From CAZAFL01 sp964484465 (GTDB lineage Bacteria; Bacteroidota; Ignavibacteria; UBA10030; SZUA-254), in contig CAZAFL010000001.1 of the NCBI GenBank assembly GCA_964484465.1, positions 1-64,000 of the forward strand: a DNA stretch of 64,000 bases, written 5' to 3'. Under the pieces are notes generated by a model. It ran no database searches. It worked only from the letters and a program-made list of their open reading frames with translations, and was not told the origin of the DNA. Of the stretch, positions 53,313 to 61,003 are shown piece by piece. Each line of letters begins with the position of its first letter. Positions within the stretch are counted from its first letter, which is position 1. The position numbers were made by a program, and so were the translations under genes.

Positions 53313-55762
53313 AAGATTTCTCGATTATCGTTTTTTTGCTGATATGTTTCTGTTCTTTGAAATCTGAAGATAAACCCGTTCCGAGTGAACATTTTACCCG
53401 GGAGAAAACATATCACGTTGTTCATTACAAACTGCGCATCGAGCTCGATGAAAAGGCGAAATCGTGTGAAGGGGATGTCGGTATAAAGCTCGTTCCTTTG
53501 CGGCCACAGTTTGATCTCGTTCAGCTCGATGCAGCGCAGATGACAATTACGCAGGTGCGGTTGGGGGCGCTGCAGCTTCGGTATCATCAATCGGGTGATT
53601 CACTGCTTGTCGATTTGGATAAAGTCTATGGAATGAATGACACGTTAAACCTTACTGTGGCATATACGCTATCGGCGCCCAATAAGGGCCTGTACTTTAT
53701 CGAACCGGACAGCGGATACCTGAAACAGCAAAGGCTCGTCTGGTCAAACGGCGAGGCGGAAGAAAATCATTATTGGTTTCCATGTTATGATTTTCCGAAT
53801 GATATGTCGACCAGCGAGTTGACCGCCACGGTGAACGACAAATGGGTTGTCATCAGTAACGGAAAGTTGTTGGATGTGAAACGCGACCAGAAACATCACA
53901 AAGCTACCTTCCATTGGTATGAAAGTAAGCCTCATGTCTCGTATTTAATATCGCTTGTTGCCGGTGAGTACGCCGAGGTGAAAGATTCCGCCGGGTCTGT
54001 GCCGTTAAGTTACTACGTCTACAAGCATCAGAGAGAAGATGCGTGGTGGTCGTTCAACAAGACACCGAAAATAATGAATTTTTATGCTTCGAAAATCGGT
54101 TATCCGTACCCGTGGGAAAAATACGCGCAGACGGTCGTCCAGGATTATATCTGGGGAGGTGAAGAGAATGTGAGTGCGACCACGCTCACCGACGGAACAA
54201 TGCACGATGCCCGGTCGCATCTCGATTATTCAAGTGATGACCTCGTTGCGCACGAGCTGGCGCATCAGTGGTGGGGTGACCTTCTTACCTGCAGGGACTG
54301 GTCGCATACATGGCTGAATGAAGGCTTTGCGACATATTTTACGGTGGCGTTTCAGGAATTTGATAAAGGTCGTGACGTCGCCGATAAGAGCATCCTCGAC
54401 GCACAGCAGGATATTGTGAATAGAGATTTCGGTGATAATCGCAAGCCGACGGTGAACAGCAGGTTTGTTTATCCGAACGAAGTGTTTACGAACCGGATTT
54501 ATGGAAAAGGCGCCTGCGTGCTGAACATGATGCGACATATTCTTGGCGAGGAATTGTTCTGGAAGGCAATCAATCACTACGTGCACAAGTTTGCGTTCAA
54601 GAATGTCGAGACGAATGATTTTAAGGTTGCGATCGAAGAAGCGACCGGATACAATCTTTACTGGTTCTTCGACGAGTGGCTCTATAAAGCGGGTTACCCC
54701 GAGCTTGATGTGCGGACAAACTGGAGTCAAAGTAAAAGAAGCATGAATATTACTGTCAGGCAAATCCAGAAAACGGACTGGCTTACCCCCGTGTTTAGAA
54801 TGCCCCTCGATATAGAGGTCTGGGTGAATGGTGTTCCCGAAACTTATCATGTTACCGTCGCAAGGGATTCGGAAGAATATGCGTTCCCGGCATACCAGCA
54901 ACCCCAGCTTGTTATATTCGATAGAGGGAGTGTCATCCTGAAAAAAGTTCACGAGCACAAATCGACCGACGAATGGATATTTCAGTTACAGCATGCACGT
55001 GACGGGGTGGACAGGTATCTGGCGGCGTCAGAGTTATACTGGATTTCCGATTCGAACATCGTGACAGTGGCGTTGAGTAAAGCGCTCATGGATGACCCAT
55101 TCTGGGAAGTGCGCCGTGAAGCGGCATTTGCATTGGGTGATGCAAGGAAAGCCAATGCGGGGATAGGGGATTCGCTTATTGAAGCATACGGTGACCGCGA
55201 TGCACGGGTTCGGGCGGCAGTTGTGACAGCTTTGCAGAAGTATAAAGGAGAAAGAGTTTTGAACTTATTGAAGCACGCCTTCGAAAAAGATTCAAGCTAC
55301 GCGGTGAGCGCGGCCGCATTAACCTCAATGACGTTTGTCGATTCGATAAACATGCGGAATTATTGTAAGGCCGGTCTCGAGCGGGATTCGTATAAAGAAC
55401 AGATCCGGCTCGCGGCGATCCATGCTCTGGCAAGGGAAGGAGATGACACTGCCATGGCGATCATCAAGGAGTGGACGAAGTACGGTGTCGACCGGAATTT
55501 ACGAACGGAAAGCTTGTGGACACTCAGCCGGACATGGAAAACGAACGAGCATGTATTTGATTACTTCGTAAGCATGCTGAACGACCCGAGTTTGCGCGTG
55601 CGCAGGTCGGTGGCAAGCATTCTCGGCACGCTGGATAATACAAAGGCGATAGAGCCGCTGACACGTACAGCGGCGACGGCAACGGACAGCAGTTTCGTCA
55701 AGACTGCCCGAGAATCGATTACAAAAATTCAAGAGGCGCAACATTCCCATGAGGGAAAATAG
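53309..55762 (+). CDS. M1 family aminopeptidase with C-terminal HEAT repeats
   Basis: An 817-residue exported zinc peptidase (short signal peptide IIVFLLICFCSLKS). The M1 N-terminal sandwich is followed by the exopeptidase loop WGGEENVSATTL, zinc motif H315-E316-x2-H319 (HELAHQWWGD) and E338 (LNEGFATYF). From about residue 565 the protein has HEAT-like helical repeats (ALGDARKANAGIGDSLIEAYGDRDARVRAAVVTAL), replacing the normal ERAP-type tail. It overlaps rlmN by four bases and is 2 bases from adk. Confidence 0.92.
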   Translation: MKDFSIIVFLLICFCSLKSEDKPVPSEHFTREKTYHVVHYKLRIELDEKAKSCEGDVGIKLVPLRPQFDLVQLDAAQMTITQVRLGALQLRYHQSGDSLLVDLDKVYGMNDTLNLTVAYTLSAPNKGLYFIEPDSGYLKQQRLVWSNGEAEENHYWFPCYDFPNDMSTSELTATVNDKWVVISNGKLLDVKRDQKHHKATFHWYESKPHVSYLISLVAGEYAEVKDSAGSVPLSYYVYKHQREDAWWSFNKTPKIMNFYASKIGYPYPWEKYAQTVVQDYIWGGEENVSATTLTDGTMHDARSHLDYSSDDLVAHELAHQWWGDLLTCRDWSHTWLNEGFATYFTVAFQEFDKGRDVADKSILDAQQDIVNRDFGDNRKPTVNSRFVYPNEVFTNRIYGKGACVLNMMRHILGEELFWKAINHYVHKFAFKNVETNDFKVAIEEATGYNLYWFFDEWLYKAGYPELDVRTNWSQSKRSMNITVRQIQKTDWLTPVFRMPLDIEVWVNGVPETYHVTVARDSEEYAFPAYQQPQLVIFDRGSVILKKVHEHKSTDEWIFQLQHARDGVDRYLAASELYWISDSNIVTVALSKALMDDPFWEVRREAAFALGDARKANAGIGDSLIEAYGDRDARVRAAVVTALQKYKGERVLNLLKHAFEKDSSYAVSAAALTSMTFVDSINMRNYCKAGLERDSYKEQIRLAAIHALAREGDDTAMAIIKEWTKYGVDRNLRTESLWTLSRTWKTNEHVFDYFVSMLNDPSLRVRRSVASILGTLDNTKAIEPLTRTAATATDSSFVKTARESITKIQEAQHSHEGK

Positions 55763-55764
55763 TA

Positions 55765-56412
55765 ATGCGAATAATACTTTTCGGCCCTCCCGGTGTCGGT
55801 AAAGGAACACAGGCGAAATTACTCTCCGTAAAGTTGTCGATTCCACACATTTCCACGGGAGATATGCTAAGGGAAGCTATTGCCGCCGGGACGGAGCTCG
55901 GTCGTAAAGCAAAAGAGGTGATGGACGCCGGTCAGCTCGTTTCTGATGATATCATGATCGGCATTATTCGTGGCGTCTTGAAATCAGATAAATGTAAGAA
56001 TGGATTTATTTTTGATGGATTCCCCCGCACTGTTCCGCAGGCAACAGCGCTTACAGCGTTGCTCGAAGAATTACACATCAGGCTGGATGTTGTCGTCAAC
56101 ATGAAAATTAATGAAGAAGAAATTATCCGGCGACTCGGCAACCGGCTGACATGCAGGAATTGCGGCAGAATTTATAATCTTTCAATCGATCACCTTGCCG
56201 ACCCGGCGCGATGTCCCAATTGCAGCGGAGAACTCTACCAGCGAGACGATGACAAACCCGAGACGGTCCGTAAGCGGCTACAGGTGTACGCGACTTCTAC
56301 AGCGCCGGTAAAAGAATATTACCGCCAGCTCGGATTGCTGAAAAATGTCGAAGCAGCGGGAACTATCGAGCGAATCAATAAAGACATTCTCGCCTTGCTG
56401 AATCACCGTTAA
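55765..56412 (+). CDS. adk: adenylate kinase, zinc-lid type
   Basis: Interconverts ATP + AMP and 2 ADP. The 215 residues show the P-loop GPPGVGKGTQ, DGFPRTVPQA and the LID domain with four metal-binding cysteines C130, C133, C150 and C153 (CRNCGRIYN...CPNCSGELYQRDDD). Such zinc lids are structural. It is the third gene of the rlmN operon; its TAA shares one base with the next ATG. Confidence 0.97.
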   Translation: MRIILFGPPGVGKGTQAKLLSVKLSIPHISTGDMLREAIAAGTELGRKAKEVMDAGQLVSDDIMIGIIRGVLKSDKCKNGFIFDGFPRTVPQATALTALLEELHIRLDVVVNMKINEEEIIRRLGNRLTCRNCGRIYNLSIDHLADPARCPNCSGELYQRDDDKPETVRKRLQVYATSTAPVKEYYRQLGLLKNVEAAGTIERINKDILALLNHR

Positions 56413-57173
56413 TGTTTTCCTGGCTCTCTCCAGAAAAATTTCCCATTATCGTCGCTCACCGGGGTTCCTCTGCCATAGCTCCTGAAAACACGCTCGCCGC
56501 ATTTCGTCAGGCGATCACCGACGGCGCAGATGCCGTCGAGCTGGATGTGCATCTTTCAAAGGACGGGGAGGTTGTCGTCATCCATGATGAGACATTGCGC
56601 CGTACGACAGACGGGAAGGGAAAAGTTTCAGACTATACCTTGAAGGAATTGAAGCGCCTCAGCGCCGGCAGGTGGTTTCATAAAACATTCGCTTCTGAAT
56701 CGATACCAACACTTTCCGAAGTTCTAGCATTATTACATCATCGGACGGGAGTGAATATCGAGATTAAAGGATATTCGTCGCGTAGGTATGATATTGTCGA
56801 ACGGTGTATTGATACCATCAATGCTGTCCGCGCAGTTTCCACGGCGATGATTTCATCTTTTCATTATCCGTACGTACTTCGAGCAAAGATGTTGTGCCCT
56901 TCCGTGGCGACCGGATTGTTGTATCATCCTGTTCATCAACTGGCAAGATCTCCTTCAAGTATCATTCGCTCGATGGAAGCTGATTTTTTTATCATGAATA
57001 GTTCTTCTCTCCGGAAGAGAATTGTCCAATCTGCTCACCGAAAGGAGATTATGGTGGGAGAGTATACCGTCGATACAAAGAAAAGAGGAACCCGCTCACT
57101 TCGTTTCGGTGTGGATGTTATTTATACGAATAAACCGGAGGAAATCCGCACCATCATGTCCGATTTAAAATAA
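56412..57173 (+). CDS. glycerophosphodiester phosphodiesterase
   Basis: A 253-residue cytosolic TIM-barrel enzyme that splits glycerophosphodiesters into glycerol 3-phosphate and an alcohol. The catalytic H and R are in IVAHRGSSAIAPENT; the metal-binding E and D are in AVELDVHLSKDGEVVVIHDETLRRTTDG. INIEIKG-like VNIEIKGY and the last strand GVDVIYTNKPEEI complete the family. No signal peptide. The start codon overlaps the adk stop by one base (TAATG). Confidence 0.94.
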   Translation: MFSWLSPEKFPIIVAHRGSSAIAPENTLAAFRQAITDGADAVELDVHLSKDGEVVVIHDETLRRTTDGKGKVSDYTLKELKRLSAGRWFHKTFASESIPTLSEVLALLHHRTGVNIEIKGYSSRRYDIVERCIDTINAVRAVSTAMISSFHYPYVLRAKMLCPSVATGLLYHPVHQLARSPSSIIRSMEADFFIMNSSSLRKRIVQSAHRKEIMVGEYTVDTKKRGTRSLRFGVDVIYTNKPEEIRTIMSDLK

Positions 57174-57174
57174 A

Positions 57175-57196
57175 AAAGCCCCTTCGCAGGGGCTTT
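57175..57196 (+). terminator. hairpin at gap edge (probable terminator)
   Basis: AAAGCCCC (57175-57182) pairs with GGGGCTTT (57189-57196) around TTCGCA-type loop bases; the sequence that should hold the T run is replaced by N. Confidence 0.6.
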
Positions 57197-57296
57197 NNNN
57201 NNNNNNNNNNNNNNNNNNNNNNNNNNNNNNNNNNNNNNNNNNNNNNNNNNNNNNNNNNNNNNNNNNNNNNNNNNNNNNNNNNNNNNNNNNNNNNNN
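57197..57296. other. assembly gap (100 N)
   Basis: Exactly 100 undetermined bases, the conventional size for a gap of unknown length. The 3' end of the DUF6588-type gene is lost here. Confidence 1.
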
Positions 57297-58078
57297 TCAA
57301 GGTCAAGATTGATGTTATTGCTTGTCCCTGTCTGAGTATACTTGACATTCATCTTCGAGCTCTCGTACTGCAGTCCGCCATACAGCGTGAGTACAGAAAA
57401 CGATTTACTCGCCTGCGCGCCAAGATTAAAAGCTGTTTCATCGAGAATATCTCCTATCGTGACTTTCTGATAGAGGAAGCTCGCCGCCAGGTCGACAGGT
57501 GTTTCAGGAATATACCGGCTGATACTGTGACGAAGTCCGAATCCCCAATAGGTCATTTTCGGAAAATTATTTACTTCCGGTATGGGGATGTAACGAATAA
57601 TAGCCTGTGTGCCCATGATGTTGCCGATAGTCAGCTGAGGTGCACCAAATCCAACAACGCTTGTTTTCACTTCGCCATTCTGAAAATAATAGTCGGGGGT
57701 TCCGTTGCTTCCGTGCACTACCGTACCTTGACCTCCAAAGAGAGTAGCTGTCTGAGTTGGTGTCTGGCTGTACGGCTGTGGCGGAAGCGCATTATAGACT
57801 TTCTCTGCAGCGCCGATAAACGTTGCCATGCCGATGAGGTCCAATCTAACGGTGACTCCTCCTTCGCTGATGTTGGCTGAGTGTGATACACCGGAGTTCA
57901 GGTTCGCCCCGATTGCATTGACGAGAGGCTGCAGGTATCCTTTCACATTATCGGATGAGAGTTGTTTAATCGCGTCTTCCACCGGGTTCTGTGAAAGTGC
58001 GGGAACCGCCCACAGCAACAAGGCGGCAAAACTCAACACCGCTCCCTTTTTTAGAGAATCAATTCTATTTAACATCAT
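57297..58078 (-). CDS. DUF6588-type exported protein, 3' end lost in gap
   Basis: At least 260 residues are visible. A signal peptide (VLSFAALLLWAVPALSQ) precedes NPVEDAIKQLSSDNVKGYLQPLVNAIGANLNSG, the N-terminal pattern of DUF6588 proteins. Beta strands alternating in hydrophobicity follow (MTYWGFGLRHSISRYIP, DLAASFLYQKVTIG, FSVLTLYGGLQYESS), as in an outer-membrane barrel. The C-terminal strands should lie in the gap, so any reading across the N run is not real. An AAAGGA ribosome site lies ahead of two adjacent ATG codons. Confidence 0.75.
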
Positions 58079-58240
58079 TGTGTTTCCTTTATATATATAG
58101 TGTAATGAATTTAGAAAAATAATATTTTTCTCTTGTGATGTATATCATCTCGCCAACACCAGCTGGACCGTCAAAATCTACACCTGCGAGAAAATGTCGG
58201 TAGTCAATGTATGAAAATAATGATTAAAATCAATAGCATC

Positions 58241-58269
58241 TTGCAGATAATCACAGACTTCTCTATATT
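58241..58269 (+). promoter_or_regulatory. sigma-70-type promoter before the TPR-CHAT gene
   Basis: TTGCAG (58241-58246), a 17-base spacer and TATATT (58264-58269). The start codon at 58346 is about 70 bases past the expected transcription start. Confidence 0.6.
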
Positions 58270-58345
58270 CGTTTCGTTTAAATGAAAGAACACGACATCC
58301 TATCACAACAGACGTTTCATCAACCGACCCTATAATCATTCTTCA

Positions 58346-61000
58346 ATGAAACGCCGATATGACATTCTGAAATTCACTGCGGTTGTTATTGGTTTGGCGG
58401 CGATATCGGGTTGTAGTATGAGTCCCGAACAAAAAGTCGGCCATGCCGACAAGCTTTTCACTGCGGCGCAAATATACGTAGCTCAGCAGAAGTATGATGA
58501 TGGTATACGGGCGTTGAGGGAAGCCATCGGGATAAACACAACCCTCAAGAGAGATTCAGCGGTCGGGGATAATTATTTTTTATTAGCGAACGCGCAAAGA
58601 CTTACATGTCAATACGATAGCGCCGTAGCTGCGTATAAACTTGCGTTGGAATATTTCCGATTGACGGGGGAAAAAAAGTCGGAACGGACCGCCAGACTCG
58701 CATTGGCCGAGTTTTATTATTCCGCTGGAGAGTATGAGTATGCCGCGACGCTTGCAAATGACGCTGCTGCGAGTGCGAAATTTTTTAACGATACCGCCGA
58801 CCATCGTCGGGGGCTGTCTATTGCGGCGAGGGCATTCCATCAGCTCGGGCATTATAACGCGGAGGTCGGACTGTTAGATAGTTTGGCTGCAGGGGAAGAT
58901 TCCCCTCCTGATCAGTCGTCACAGACAGATATCCTGAATCTAAAGCTTGAAGCTTATGCAGCTGCAGGTAATTATGAACTTGCGCGGCGGACGTTCTCCG
59001 AGTTAATGGACGCTTCTGAAAGAGACACATTGTCATCAGCACGGGCCTGGTATACCATGGGGAGAATGTACCAATCGATGAATCGAACCGACAGCTCCGT
59101 ACGATGCTATTCCCGGACGCTCGGCTTTCTCAGCGGACCGGTCGACCGCGCGCTTGAAACGAACGTCCTTATTTCCCTGGGGAATATCGCTTACCGTTCA
59201 AAACATTACGACCAGGCAAAACGATATTATCATAATGCCACAGTAACCGCTCGTCTGACAGAAAATATTGTGGCTCAGCATCTTCTCGAAATCGCTGCAA
59301 TTGCATGTGATTGGAAAAACGAAAATGTTTCTTCAAACAATATTGTTGATGAGTTCATCAAGCATACGTCGTCGATTGGAGAAACCTGTCATCAGGAGGG
59401 GGATTTCCCCGGCGAAGCATTTGCAGATATTTTGCTGGGAAGGTTTGCCGAGCGGAATAACGATATTGACTCGGCGCTGAAGTATTATCGGAGCGCCCAG
59501 CTGCTTGAGGAACAGCATCTTTTTTCATATTTGGGGGATGTCGTACAACCGGAGTTACTGGAAACTGTATTGGAAGGCGAACCGACAGGGTGGTACGACG
59601 CGAACATTCAGATCGATTGTGTGCGTGACAGTATTACCGATGCGTTTGCATTTCTTGAACAAAAAAATCTTGCAGACCTCATTCATTTCTTTTCCCGGCT
59701 TACGATGAGAACTTCCGATGCGAATTTGAACCTTCAGCTTGCGCGACTCGAGTGGAAACGGAATACTCTTGTCTTGCTGGAGAACGATATCCTGCAGGAA
59801 CTGTGCGCGGGTAAACAAAAAAATCCCGAGCGTCTGCGGAAAATGCAGGAACTTCTGCCTCATCGGGTTGAAGAGCTCTCGATGCTCGCAGACAGCATCG
59901 CTAAACTGAATCTCAATTACCGGTGGCTTGTTTATCCGAAGCAGATCGCGATGAAAGAAATACAATCAACGTTGCCCCCGAACAGCGCATTACTTGAATA
60001 CGCACCACTGGCAAGCGGAATCTATTGTATTGTTCTCACGCGTGATTCCGTCTATGTGCGGAAATCGAGTGCTAACCGCCAGGCGGTTATCCCGATGGTA
60101 CAGGAATACAACCGGCTTATCGGGGATTCGCGTCTTAACATGAATTCCGCATCTTTGGATCCGTGGGCGACACTCGACCGGCTCAATGAACTTTCACAGG
60201 CATTGTATAACATTCTCCTCGCTCCGGTCATGCCGCTTGTTGGCAACATGACGACAATGTATATTGTCCCACCACTTGAATTTGGCTGGTTGCCGTTCCA
60301 TACATTACGTGGAAACGGAACGACACGGTCCAGCTGCATTTTTGACAACATGAATGTCGAATATCTTCCCTCAGCGGCAGCATTGTTCTTCAAACATACA
60401 TCACCCAGAGCAGTGAACACTATTATCGGCTTTGGACATCAGGGGAGAACGACGTGGGACATTGAGTACGAGCTGAAGGATATCAGAAGCTTCTATGACA
60501 AGGCGAAGATGATTTTCGATACGGCAGCAACTGTTGGGCGACTCATGCATGCTCAATGCGATCTCCTGCACATAGGTGGGGAATTTCTTGTTGATCAACG
60601 TATTCCAAATAATTCTGTCATGGTATTGTCAGATGGAGTAACGCCGGATGGCGTGCGCGATATTTCTTTCGGAGAGCTTCTTGGAATGGATACACAACCG
60701 GCTATTATCTTCAGTGACATTTCGCCGACACCCGGCGAACTCTCCCGTTACACTGCCATGGGGTTCCTCGCGAACGGAACACCCACATTCATTGCTACAA
60801 TGTGGCAGGGGGAGCGGAAGTCGAAGAAATACTTTGGCGAAATGTTCTATACCAGTCTGATGACCGGCATGTTGCCTGCTCAGGCATATCAGCGGGCAAT
60901 GTCGGCCCTGCCGAAACGCGAAGAATTTTCCCGGCAATACCAGTGGGGTCTCTTTTATCTTTTTGGCGGCTCACCCGGTGAGAACGCTACGCCGAATTGA
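58346..61000 (+). CDS. TPR-CHAT lipoprotein with degenerate protease dyad
   Basis: An 884-residue protein. The lipobox ends at C23 (AAISGC). Residues about 30-480 are TPR-like helical repeats; a coiled segment precedes the CHAT domain (about 535-880), seen in SALLEYAPLASGIYCIVLTRDSVYV, YIVPPLEFGWLPFHTL, YLPSAAALF and the end ALPKREEFSRQYQWGLFYLFG. CHAT domains are caspase-like, with a His in 'LHIATHG' and a Cys in 'LSAC'. Here these read LLHIGGEF (742-747) and IIFSDIS (787-793), so both catalytic residues are gone. It is probably a binding or scaffold protein on a membrane. It has its own promoter and ends 3 bases from the convergent gene. Confidence 0.85.
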   Translation: MKRRYDILKFTAVVIGLAAISGCSMSPEQKVGHADKLFTAAQIYVAQQKYDDGIRALREAIGINTTLKRDSAVGDNYFLLANAQRLTCQYDSAVAAYKLALEYFRLTGEKKSERTARLALAEFYYSAGEYEYAATLANDAAASAKFFNDTADHRRGLSIAARAFHQLGHYNAEVGLLDSLAAGEDSPPDQSSQTDILNLKLEAYAAAGNYELARRTFSELMDASERDTLSSARAWYTMGRMYQSMNRTDSSVRCYSRTLGFLSGPVDRALETNVLISLGNIAYRSKHYDQAKRYYHNATVTARLTENIVAQHLLEIAAIACDWKNENVSSNNIVDEFIKHTSSIGETCHQEGDFPGEAFADILLGRFAERNNDIDSALKYYRSAQLLEEQHLFSYLGDVVQPELLETVLEGEPTGWYDANIQIDCVRDSITDAFAFLEQKNLADLIHFFSRLTMRTSDANLNLQLARLEWKRNTLVLLENDILQELCAGKQKNPERLRKMQELLPHRVEELSMLADSIAKLNLNYRWLVYPKQIAMKEIQSTLPPNSALLEYAPLASGIYCIVLTRDSVYVRKSSANRQAVIPMVQEYNRLIGDSRLNMNSASLDPWATLDRLNELSQALYNILLAPVMPLVGNMTTMYIVPPLEFGWLPFHTLRGNGTTRSSCIFDNMNVEYLPSAAALFFKHTSPRAVNTIIGFGHQGRTTWDIEYELKDIRSFYDKAKMIFDTAATVGRLMHAQCDLLHIGGEFLVDQRIPNNSVMVLSDGVTPDGVRDISFGELLGMDTQPAIIFSDISPTPGELSRYTAMGFLANGTPTFIATMWQGERKSKKYFGEMFYTSLMTGMLPAQAYQRAMSALPKREEFSRQYQWGLFYLFGGSPGENATPN

Positions 61001-61003
61001 GTG

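Noticed and set aside
57122..57296. Continuation of the minus-strand DUF6588 frame through the N run to 57122
   Set aside because: The frame is open only because N is translated as X; beyond the gap it is antisense to the end of the GDPD gene.
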